The notes beneath the pieces are model-generated. The model worked only from the letters and a program-made list of their open reading frames with translations. It had not been told where the DNA came from and ran no database searches. From the NCBI GenBank assembly GCA_020633315.1, contig JACKDV010000002.1, positions 248,001 to 312,000 on the forward strand: a stretch of DNA of 64,000 bases, in the 5' to 3' direction. The position numbers and the translations under genes are program-made. This DNA comes from Myxococcales bacterium. GTDB lineage: Bacteria > Myxococcota_A > Polyangia > Nannocystales > Nannocystaceae. Position 1 is the stretch's first letter, and each line of letters opens with the position of its first letter. This document shows, piece by piece, positions 1 to 8,231 of the stretch.

Positions 1-3000
1 TTCGGTCGCGAGGTGCCGATCCTCGAGCTGTTCCGGCGGCCGACCGTGGCGGCCCTGGCCGCCTGGCTCTCCGACGAGCCCGAGCCCGGCGCGGCACCGG
101 CTCCCACCGCGCTCGAGCCGACCCGGGAGCGGGCGGTGGCGATCGTGGGCATGGCCTGCCGCCTGCCCGGCGCGCCCACCATCGACGCGCTGTGGGAGGG
201 CCTGACGGCGGGGGTGGAGTCGGTGCGCTTCTTCTCCGACGAGGAGCTGGCCGCGGCCGGCGTGCCCGAGGCGGTGCGCCGTGATCCCCGGTACGTGCCC
301 GCCCGCGCGGTGCTCGACGACGTGGCCGGCTTCGACGCGGAGCTCTTCGGCCTGAGCCCGCGCGACGCGGCGCTCACCGATCCGCAGCACCGCCTGTTCC
401 TCGAGTGCGCCTGGGAGGCCCTGGACGACGCCGCCTGCGATCCCGGGCGCTACCCGGGGCGCATCGGGGTGTTCGCGGGCGCGGGCCTGGATGGCTACCT
501 GCTCTACCACCTCGCCGCGGCTCCCGATGCCCACGACGCCCTGGGCGGCATCGCGACCACCATCGGCAACGACAAGGATCACCTCAGCCCGCGCGTGGCC
601 TACAAGCTCGACCTGCGCGGGCCGGCGATCACGGTGCAGTCGGCCTGCTCCACCTCGCTGGTCGCCGTCCACCTCGCGTGCGAGGAGATCCTGGCGGGGC
701 GCTGCGATGCGGCGCTCGCCGGCGGGGTGAGCATCGGCTTCCCGCTGCACCACGGCTACCTCCACCAGGACGGCCACATCCTGTCTCCCGATGGTCACTG
801 CCGGGCGTTCGCGGCCGATGCCGCGGGCACCGTGGGGGGCGACGGCGCGGGGGTGGTGATGCTCAAGCGCCTCGACCGAGCGCTGACCGACGGCGACCGC
901 ATCCACGCCGTGGTCCTGGGCACCGCGATCAACAACGACGGCGCGCGCAAGGTGGGGTACACGGCCCCGAGCTCCGACGGGCAGGCGGCCGTGATCGCCG
1001 AGGCCCAGGCGCGGGCTGGGGTCTCGCCCGCGGACATCGGCTTCATCGAGGCCCACGGCACCGGGACCACGCTGGGCGACGCCATCGAGGTCTCGGCGCT
1101 CACCCAGGTGTTCCGCGCGGGCACGGAGCGCAATGGCACCTGCGCGCTGGGATCGATCAAGAGCAACCTCGGGCACCTCAACACGGCGGCCGGCGTCGCG
1201 GGGCTGATCAAGGCGGCGCTCGCCGTGGAGCACGGCCGGATCCCGCCCACGCTGCACGCGGCCACGCCGAGCCCCGAGCTCGACCCCGAGCGCGGCCCGT
1301 TCTTCGTCAACGCGGCGCCGATGCCCTGGGCCCACCACGAGGGCCCGCGGCGCGCAGGGGTGAGCGCGTTCGGCTTCGGGGGGACCAACGCGCACGTGGT
1401 GATCGAGCAGCCGCCCCCGCCGGCGGTCCGGGGCGCGGCCCCACCCAAGCCGCGGGTGCTGGTGCTGTCGGCCCACGGCGAGGCGGCGCTCGAGCAGGCG
1501 AGCGAGGGCCTCGCCGCGCACCTCGAGCGGCATCCCGAGCTCGAGCCAGGGGACGTGAGCGTCACGCTGCAGCTCGGGCGTCGCGAGCTCTCGCACCGTC
1601 GCGCGTGGGTGAGCCGCGAGGGGGTCGCGCTCGCTCGGGTGCTCCGCGAGCGCCCCGTGGTCGCTGGCGTGGTCGAGGGCGGCGGCGATCCGCCGGTGGC
1701 GTTCCTGCTGCCCGGGCAGGGCGCCCAGCACCCGGGCATGGGCGCGGCGCTCTACCGCACGGAGCCGGGGTATCGCGCCGAGATCGATCGCGGCTGCGAG
1801 CTGTTGCGACCCCTGCTCGGCGTGGACCTCCGCGAGCTGCTGATGCCGGCGCCAGGCCGCGAGGAGGGGGCCCGGTCTCAGCTCGCGCGGACGCAGCTGG
1901 CCCAGCCCGCGCTGTTCGTGGTGGAGCACGCGCTGGCCTCGCTTTGGATGTCCGTCGGCGTGCGTCCGCGGGCGCTGCTCGGGCACAGCCTGGGCGAGAT
2001 CACGGCGGCGTGCCTCGCCGGGGTGTTCGCCTACGAGGATGCGCTCGCGCTGGTCGCTGCGCGCGGGCGGCTGATGGGATCGACGCGGCCCGGGGCCATG
2101 CTCGCGGTGGATCTCGAGGCGGCGGGGCTCGAGCCCTGGCTGGGCTCGGGGGTGGAGCTGGCGGCCGACAACGGCCCGCGCGGCTGCGTGGTGGCGGGCG
2201 AGGGGGCGGCCATCGAGGCGCTGGAGCGACGCCTCGCCGCCCGCGGGCTCGGGGCCTCGCGGCTGCACGTGACCCATGCCTTCCACACTGCTGCGCTCGA
2301 TCCGATCCTCGAGGCCTTCGCGGCCGAGGTCGAGCGCGTGCCCCGAGCGGCGCCGAGGATCCCGCTGCTGTCGAACGTCACCGGCACGTGGATGACCGAC
2401 GTGGAGGCGACCGACCCCGCGTACTGGGCCCAGCAGGCGAGGCTCCCCGTGCGCTTCGGGCCCGCGGTGGCCGAGCTGCTCGGCGATCCCGGGCGTCGCC
2501 TGCTCGAGGTGGGCCCGGGTCGCGTGCTGTCCACGCTGGCGCTCGCGCACGAGGGCTCGGCGGGGCGGGTGGTGGCCAGCATGCCGCCGCCCGGCAACCC
2601 CGCGGGGGCGGAGGGGCTCGCGGAGGCGATGGCTCGGCTGTGGGTCGCGGGCGTGTCGCTCGACTGGAGCGGGGCGCATGCGGGTGAGCAGCCGCGTCGG
2701 GTGGCGCTGCCCAGCTATCCGTTCCAGCGCCAGCGCTGCTGGGTCGAGGCTCCGGGCACGCGACGGCACGCCGTTGCGCCGCCTTCCTTGCGCTGGCAGG
2801 CGACGCGCTGGGAGCCCCGACCGGCGCCGCCCAAGGCGAGCACGCGGGGGCTCTGGCTCGTGCTCGGCGAGGGTCCCTCGGCCGACGCGGTGCGGGCCGA
2901 GCTGGTCCGCGCGGGCGCGGAGCGGCTCGAGCCGGGAGCGGCGGGCTCGCTCGACGTCGGAGCGCTCGACGAGCTCCTCGACCGCCTCCGCAGCGACGAT

Positions 3001-6000
3001 CGGGAGATCACCGGCATCGTCCACCTCCCGGTCGAGGGCGAGCTCGTGTCGGTCGCGACCCTGCTGCGCGCGCTCGCTCGGCGTTGCTTCCGTCGAGCGC
3101 TGCGGCTGGTGGTGGCCACCCGCGAGGCCCTCGGCATCGCCGACGAGCCCGCGGCCCCCATGCACGCCGCGCTGGTCGGGATCGTGGAGGCGGCCCGGGC
3201 CGAGCTGCCCGATCTCGACGCCCGGATCGTCGACGTGGGCGGCGACGCGGACGACGAGCTGGTGGAGCGCGTCGTGCTCGAGGCGCTGTCCTCCGAGCCC
3301 GCGTCCGTGATCGCCTGGCGCGAGGGCGAGCGGCTGCGGCCCTCGGAGCCGACCAGCATCTCCACGCCGCCTCGAGGCGAGCCCGCCCCCCGACCGCTGC
3401 CGGCGAGTGCCCGCTGGCTGGTGGTCGATGGCCGCGACGGGATCGGGCTCGCCGCGGCCGAGGCCCTGGCCAGCGACGGGGCCCAGGTCACCCTCTTGCC
3501 GCGTCCGAGCCTCTCGCCGCGCTCCGGGGAATCACCTGCGTCCGGGGGCCGCGGCGCGAGCGAGGACCCGAGCGAGGACGAGCGCCTCGCCTCCGCCGAC
3601 GCGGCGCTCCGGCTCGCGCTCGGCGTGCGTCCGCTCGAGAGCCACCCGGGCCTGCGCGAGGGTCTCGATGCGCTCTGTAGCGCGGCGGTGGTGCGCTTCC
3701 TGGGCGAGGTGGGCGTGGAGCTGTGCGCCGGGGCCGAGCACGACCGCGACGAGCTCCGCCAGCGGATCGGGGTGGTGCCGGGCCTCCACCGCCTCTTCGA
3801 TGCCTTCCTCGATACCCTGGTGGAGGACGGCCTCGCGGTGGCCGACGGCCGTCGCCTCCGCCTGCTCCGCGATGCCACCACGCAGCCCTCGCCCGAGGTG
3901 CTGGGTCGCGCGCTGATCGAGGCGCACCCCCGCTTCGCGGGCATCGTGGACCTGGTGCTCCACTGCGCGCGCAGCTACCCCGAGGCGCTCACCGGGCGCA
4001 TCGAGGCGATCGGCGTGCTCTACCCGGGCGGCAGCGCGAGCCTGGTGGAGGGCTGTGAGCGGCGCACGGCCGAGTACCGCAGCGAGCGGCGCAACATCCT
4101 GCTGCTGCGCGAGGCGGTGCGCGCCCGCGTGGCGGCTCGACGGGGCCGCCCCACCCGCATCCTCGAGGTGGGCGGCGGCCAGGGCCTGCTCACCTGGCCG
4201 CTGTTGTCGGTGCTCCGCGACGCCGAGGTGGACTACTGCTTCACCGATCTGGGCAAGACCTTCGTCGACGATGCACGCCGCGAGGCGGCCCGCCGCGGCC
4301 TGTCCCGGGGCTTCCGCGCCGAGCTGCTCGACCTGTCGCGCCCCGCCGCCGCGCAGGGACAGGCCCCGGGCTCCTACGATCTGATCATCGCCTACAACGT
4401 GATCCATGCGGCTCCCTCGGTGCCCTTCGTGCTCGACGAGCTGCGCACGCTGCTGGCCCCCGACGGGGTCCTCGGTGTGGTCGAGGTGGTGCGTACGTAT
4501 CGCTGGGACCTGCTCACCTGGGGGCTGGCCGAGGGCTGGTGGTGCTTCGACGACGAGCTCCGCCACGACTCGCCGCTGCTCGAGCTCGATGCCTGGGAGC
4601 GGGCACTGGAGCGCGCCGGCTTCGACCGCGTGGTCACCTTCCCCCGCGAGCCGCGGGCGAGGGCCTCCGACGATCACGGCATGCTCTGGGCTCGGACGGC
4701 GGCGGGCCCCGGCTCCGAGCGCCACGCCGGGGCCCGCATGCAGCAGCTCCGGTCGCGTGGCGTCATCCTGCTCGACGAGGGCGAGCTCCCCCCAGGGCCC
4801 TTCGACGGCGTGGTGGTGGAGCCGAGCGCCCTGGCCCCGCGTGAGCTCCAGACCCTGCTCGCGCTCGAGCCCGAGGCCTGGCCGCGCCTGCTCGGTCACG
4901 TGTCGAGTCGATGGGACGCGCTCGTGCGGGGGCTCGATGACCGTGCCTCGGTCCGCCTGCTGCTCGGCCCCGCGGGCAGCCCTGCCCTGGTACCGCTGCG
5001 TCGTCTCGTCGACCAGGCCACGGCCTCGTCGACCAGCCACCGCTGGGCGAGCGCGGTGGTCTCGTCTGCGGCGCTGGCCTCGGGCCCTGCGCTGGCCTCG
5101 GCCCTGCGCCGCCCGCCCGCGCGCGCCGGCCTGGTGCTCGACCTGGAGCCTGCCGAGCCCGTGCTCGCGCCCGAGCCCGAGTCGCGCCCGGTGGCCGCCC
5201 GCCCGAGCCCCGCGTCGGTCGAGAGGGTCCAGGCCTCCCGCCACCACCGCCCGTCGCTGCCCACCCCCTTCGTCGCGCCGCGCAGCGCCCTCGAGCGGAG
5301 CATCGCGGCGATCTCGGCCGAGCTCATCGGCGTGGACCAGGTCGGGGTGCAGGACGACTTCTTCGAGCTGGGCGCCGACTCGCTCATCATGCTGCGCCTC
5401 AGCGAGCGCCTGGGGCAGGTGCTCGGCCGCCCGGTGCCCCGCGAGGCGGTGTTCCGCGGGGCGACGGTGGAGCGCCTCGCCCAGGCCCTGTCGGGACAGG
5501 CCGATCCTGCCGCATCGCCGCTGGTGCCCATCCAGCCGGGCGGGACCCGGCCGCCGCTGTTCGTGGCCCCGCCCGCGTCGGGCTCGACCTTCGTCTACAT
5601 CGAGCTGGCGCACGCGCTGGGCAAGGACCAGCCGTTCTATGCGCTGCAGGCCCTGGGCCTCGATGGCCAGGCGCCCGTCGATCTCACGGTGGAGGACATG
5701 GCCCGCCACTACGTCGATGCGATCCGCACCGTCCAGCCGCACGGGCCCTACCACCTCGCCGGGTTCTCGTTCGGCGCGCTGGTGGCCTACGAGATGGCGG
5801 TGCAGCTCGCCGAGGCGGGCGAGCACCTGGGGCTCGTGGCGCTGCTCGACGAGCCCGCGCCGATCGACGGCTACCGGCCCTCGCTGTGGCTGATGGCCAA
5901 GCTCATCGCCTCGGGCTCGCGCAGCGCCCTGCGCCCGCTGCTGCAGGACTACCTGTACCTGGTGGACGAGAGCAAGGCGGGCTCGGGCCAGGGGCTGGCC

Positions 6001-6384
6001 TCGCGCGGGGTGGAGTTGGTGCGCCGCTTCGTGGGCCGCTCCGCCATCGCCAGCTTCGTGCCCTCCGACTCGCGCCTGCTCGCGATGCGGCAGCCGGCCA
6101 TGTCGGCGCTGGCGGAGCTGTACCTGCTGCACTGCCGCCTCACGCTCAGCTACGAGCCCCGCGCGTACCCGTACAAGCTCACCCTCTTCAAGGCCACCGA
6201 CATCGCGGGCGCGCGCGGACGCGATCGCACCCAGGGCTGGCGCATGCTGGCCGCGGGCGGCGTGGACGTCCACCGGGTGCAGGGCGATCACATGACCATG
6301 CTGCGCCATCCCAACGTGGTGTCGCTGGCCGCACGAATCGCCGCGTGCCTGCGCGCGACCCAGGACGAGCACGACCAACCATGA
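1..6384 (+). CDS. Polyketide synthase, C-terminal part: ACP tail, KS-AT-(split KR/C-MT)-ACP-TE
   Basis: The frame is open to the left edge, so the 5' end lies outside the window; the first codons read as the tail of a previous acyl-carrier domain. Residues are counted from base 13. A ketosynthase spans about 40-465, with active Cys212 in QSACSTS and the two His motifs EAHGTGT and KSNLGH. An acyltransferase spans about 555-870, with Ser659 in GHSLGE; HAFH is the usual malonyl-CoA signature. A C-methyltransferase follows (SAM loop EVGGGQG at 1385-1391), flanked by pieces that look like a dead ketoreductase. Next come an ACP (Ser1790 in GADSL) and a type I thioesterase (Ser1919 in GFSFG, His2093 in QGDH). 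The thioesterase marks this as the last module: it should perform one malonyl extension, alpha-methylation and release by hydrolysis or cyclisation. No dehydratase or enoylreductase is seen. The product cannot be named. Confidence 0.95.
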   Translation, partial: FGREVPILELFRRPTVAALAAWLSDEPEPGAAPAPTALEPTRERAVAIVGMACRLPGAPTIDALWEGLTAGVESVRFFSDEELAAAGVPEAVRRDPRYVPARAVLDDVAGFDAELFGLSPRDAALTDPQHRLFLECAWEALDDAACDPGRYPGRIGVFAGAGLDGYLLYHLAAAPDAHDALGGIATTIGNDKDHLSPRVAYKLDLRGPAITVQSACSTSLVAVHLACEEILAGRCDAALAGGVSIGFPLHHGYLHQDGHILSPDGHCRAFAADAAGTVGGDGAGVVMLKRLDRALTDGDRIHAVVLGTAINNDGARKVGYTAPSSDGQAAVIAEAQARAGVSPADIGFIEAHGTGTTLGDAIEVSALTQVFRAGTERNGTCALGSIKSNLGHLNTAAGVAGLIKAALAVEHGRIPPTLHAATPSPELDPERGPFFVNAAPMPWAHHEGPRRAGVSAFGFGGTNAHVVIEQPPPPAVRGAAPPKPRVLVLSAHGEAALEQASEGLAAHLERHPELEPGDVSVTLQLGRRELSHRRAWVSREGVALARVLRERPVVAGVVEGGGDPPVAFLLPGQGAQHPGMGAALYRTEPGYRAEIDRGCELLRPLLGVDLRELLMPAPGREEGARSQLARTQLAQPALFVVEHALASLWMSVGVRPRALLGHSLGEITAACLAGVFAYEDALALVAARGRLMGSTRPGAMLAVDLEAAGLEPWLGSGVELAADNGPRGCVVAGEGAAIEALERRLAARGLGASRLHVTHAFHTAALDPILEAFAAEVERVPRAAPRIPLLSNVTGTWMTDVEATDPAYWAQQARLPVRFGPAVAELLGDPGRRLLEVGPGRVLSTLALAHEGSAGRVVASMPPPGNPAGAEGLAEAMARLWVAGVSLDWSGAHAGEQPRRVALPSYPFQRQRCWVEAPGTRRHAVAPPSLRWQATRWEPRPAPPKASTRGLWLVLGEGPSADAVRAELVRAGAERLEPGAAGSLDVGALDELLDRLRSDDREITGIVHLPVEGELVSVATLLRALARRCFRRALRLVVATREALGIADEPAAPMHAALVGIVEAARAELPDLDARIVDVGGDADDELVERVVLEALSSEPASVIAWREGERLRPSEPTSISTPPRGEPAPRPLPASARWLVVDGRDGIGLAAAEALASDGAQVTLLPRPSLSPRSGESPASGGRGASEDPSEDERLASADAALRLALGVRPLESHPGLREGLDALCSAAVVRFLGEVGVELCAGAEHDRDELRQRIGVVPGLHRLFDAFLDTLVEDGLAVADGRRLRLLRDATTQPSPEVLGRALIEAHPRFAGIVDLVLHCARSYPEALTGRIEAIGVLYPGGSASLVEGCERRTAEYRSERRNILLLREAVRARVAARRGRPTRILEVGGGQGLLTWPLLSVLRDAEVDYCFTDLGKTFVDDARREAARRGLSRGFRAELLDLSRPAAAQGQAPGSYDLIIAYNVIHAAPSVPFVLDELRTLLAPDGVLGVVEVVRTYRWDLLTWGLAEGWWCFDDELRHDSPLLELDAWERALERAGFDRVVTFPREPRARASDDHGMLWARTAAGPGSERHAGARMQQLRSRGVILLDEGELPPGPFDGVVVEPSALAPRELQTLLALEPEAWPRLLGHVSSRWDALVRGLDDRASVRLLLGPAGSPALVPLRRLVDQATASSTSHRWASAVVSSAALASGPALASALRRPPARAGLVLDLEPAEPVLAPEPESRPVAARPSPASVERVQASRHHRPSLPTPFVAPRSALERSIAAISAELIGVDQVGVQDDFFELGADSLIMLRLSERLGQVLGRPVPREAVFRGATVERLAQALSGQADPAASPLVPIQPGGTRPPLFVAPPASGSTFVYIELAHALGKDQPFYALQALGLDGQAPVDLTVEDMARHYVDAIRTVQPHGPYHLAGFSFGALVAYEMAVQLAEAGEHLGLVALLDEPAPIDGYRPSLWLMAKLIASGSRSALRPLLQDYLYLVDESKAGSGQGLASRGVELVRRFVGRSAIASFVPSDSRLLAMRQPAMSALAELYLLHCRLTLSYEPRAYPYKLTLFKATDIAGARGRDRTQGWRMLAAGGVDVHRVQGDHMTMLRHPNVVSLAARIAACLRATQDEHDQP

Positions 6385-7055
6385 GCCTGCGAGCCCTCGT
6401 CGACATCACCACCCCCTACTCGTGGATCCACGCGTGGACCTACGAGAACATCGTCGCCGACGCGGCCCGCGACGTGCAGGTGGACGAGCTCGAGGCCCGC
6501 TTCCTGCGGCGGCTGGCCCCGGGGGCCCGGGTGCTCGACGTGGGGGCGGGCGGCGGGAGGATCACGGCCTGGGTGGCCGAGCGACGGCCCGACCTGCGGG
6601 TCGAGGCGGTGGAGCCGGCGGCCACCCAGCGGGCCCGCGCCGAGCGGGCGACCCGGGGGCTCGGCACGGTGAGCGTCCGCGAGGGCGACGTGGACCACCT
6701 GGGCGCGCCCGAGGCCAGCGTGGACGGGGCGCTGAGCTGCGGCGCGATCAAGCACTGGCCGGACCGGGCCCGCGGGCTGCGGGCCCTGGTGCGGGCCTGC
6801 AAGCCAGGCGCCCCGGTCTGCGTCACCGAGGTCGATCGGAGCTGCCGCTTCGACGACGCGCGGGCCTTCGTGGCCCGCTTCCCCACGCCGGCCGTGCTGC
6901 GCCCGGTGATGCTGGCCAACTTCCGCACCTTCGTGGCCGGCCAGTCCCTCGACCTCGACGAGGCCCGCAGCCTGGCCGCGGGCGCCGGGCTGCGCGAGGT
7001 GGTGGTGGATCGGATCCCGGGCTCGCCGCTGCTGCTGATCGCCGGGCTACGCTGA
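6381..7055 (+). CDS. SAM-dependent methyltransferase (class I), PKS tailoring candidate
   Basis: This 224-residue protein has the class I methyltransferase fold. The SAM-binding motif I is VLDVGAGGGRI, followed by an acidic end of strand 2 (VEAVEP) and a GALSCGAIKHW segment where motif IV is expected. The start was chosen because its ATG overlaps the polyketide synthase stop (ATGA), which implies translational coupling. That coupling is the main reason to infer that it O-, N- or C-methylates the polyketide after release. Its last nine bases overlap the convergent nitroreductase-like gene. Substrate is unknown. Confidence 0.85.
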   Translation: MSLRALVDITTPYSWIHAWTYENIVADAARDVQVDELEARFLRRLAPGARVLDVGAGGGRITAWVAERRPDLRVEAVEPAATQRARAERATRGLGTVSVREGDVDHLGAPEASVDGALSCGAIKHWPDRARGLRALVRACKPGAPVCVTEVDRSCRFDDARAFVARFPTPAVLRPVMLANFRTFVAGQSLDLDEARSLAAGAGLREVVVDRIPGSPLLLIAGLR

Positions 7056-8129
7056 GGTGCTCAGCCGGGCATCGACGGGCAGGCGCAGCGTTCGGCAGTG
7101 CTCGGGGAGCGATGAGGAGGGCCCGGTGCGGAGCATCCACACCGGCAGCTCGTCGTCGGCGAGCCCGAGCCGCTGCGCGAGAAGCCGACGCCCCTGTCGC
7201 AGCAACGGGCGGAACTCGGGCGCGGCGTCGGGCGGCAGCGTGTCCTCGTGCTCCGCGAGGATCAGCGCCGACTGCAGGCTGAGCGGCTGCACCCCATAGT
7301 CGACCTCGGTCAGCTCCAGCCAGGCCGTCATCGCCATGCGTCCCACCTCCACCACGCCCTCGCCCTGGGGGCGGCGGGAGGTGAAGAGCAGCAGCGCGGT
7401 CGAGGAGGCGAGCTGGCGTCGCAGCCAGAACGCGGTCGCTCGGGTCCCGCCCAGCGCCAGCGCCAGCGCGCGAGCCGAGGGCGCGCGCATCCAGCGAAGC
7501 GCTCGGAGCTCGGGGAGATCGAGGCCGAGGTTGCGCCACGAGACGCCGTCGCGGGTCTCCTCCACCTCTCGCTGCGTGATGCGGAGCCAGCGGGCCGCGC
7601 CCTCGTACACGGAGGGCGTGCGCAGCACGAAGGCATCCATCGCCACGAGGAACTCCAGCAGCTCGTCGGTGGGAGGAGCGAGCACATGCACGCGATGCTC
7701 CGGCGTGTGCGAAATCGCTCGGAGCCGCTCGAAGACCGGGTGCTCCAGCGATCCGGGGCGATAGAGGCGTCGGTCGGTGGTGCGGCGCCCGAGCGCGCGG
7801 AGGAGTCGGGCGCGTCCCGACGCGCCGGGCTCGAAGCGGATCGTGGCCCAGGCAGGGCTGCGCGGCTCGGCGAGGTGGAGCGACGCCTCGGCCTGGAGGC
7901 CCTCCGCATCGGCTGCGATCTCCACGCTCTCGAGCACGCATCCGAGCGCGAGCTCGGAGCCGACCCGTCCCGCGTCGAGCGGGTGCTCGGCCCGCTGTGC
8001 ATCGTGGAGCACGGTGAGCGTGCGGCCATCCCAGTCGAAGCGCCACGGCTGGCAGTTGTCCCCGCTCGGCGCCTGGATGGCCGCGGCCACGATGCGCTCG
8101 ACCTTGCGCAGGCTGGGCGTGGTGGTCAT
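7047..8129 (-). CDS. Acg-like nitroreductase-family protein
   Basis: This 360-residue protein opens with the hallmark of Acg-type nitroreductases, APSGDNCQPWRF, which in the family contributes to FMN binding. Its length fits that family (about 330-360 residues) rather than the short classical nitroreductases. The ATG at 8129 is the first sensible start; the reading frame runs further upstream only as antisense of the kinase gene. Known Acg-like proteins bind FMN and may lack normal NAD(P)H-dependent reductase activity, so a sequestering or thiol/aldehyde-related role is possible. It converges on the methyltransferase gene and diverges from the sensor kinase gene, and no obvious partner is adjacent. 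Confidence 0.75.
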   Translation of the reverse strand: MTTTPSLRKVERIVAAAIQAPSGDNCQPWRFDWDGRTLTVLHDAQRAEHPLDAGRVGSELALGCVLESVEIAADAEGLQAEASLHLAEPRSPAWATIRFEPGASGRARLLRALGRRTTDRRLYRPGSLEHPVFERLRAISHTPEHRVHVLAPPTDELLEFLVAMDAFVLRTPSVYEGAARWLRITQREVEETRDGVSWRNLGLDLPELRALRWMRAPSARALALALGGTRATAFWLRRQLASSTALLLFTSRRPQGEGVVEVGRMAMTAWLELTEVDYGVQPLSLQSALILAEHEDTLPPDAAPEFRPLLRQGRRLLAQRLGLADDELPVWMLRTGPSSSLPEHCRTLRLPVDARLSTSA

Positions 8130-8204
8130 CGACTCGCTTCCTTGGGCCGCGCGTTCGGCCGCGCGACGGGGCCACCTTCGCCACCCGGTGGGGGAGCGAG
8201 TTGA

Positions 8205-8210
8205 TATGAT
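8205..8210 (+). promoter_or_regulatory. Candidate -10 element TATGAT for the hybrid sensor kinase
   Basis: TATGAT ends 21 nt before the ATG at 8232 in the short spacer between two divergent genes. It resembles the sigma-70 -10 box; I find no convincing -35 at 16-18 nt. It fits the TAnnnT pattern seen upstream of many genes here. Confidence 0.4.
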
Positions 8211-8231
8211 GCCGCCCCTCGCCGAGCCATC

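Noticed and set aside
3400..3520. Functional ketoreductase domain in the PKS
   Set aside because: The glycine-rich NADPH loop is altered to DGRDGIG and the rest of the catalytic half is interrupted by the methyltransferase, so I treat it as inactive.
3532..6378. Long minus-strand open frame (948 codons) across the PKS
   Set aside because: It is the GC-rich antisense of a clearly coding, domain-rich gene; its product is low-complexity His/Arg/Gly/Glu-rich sequence without motifs.
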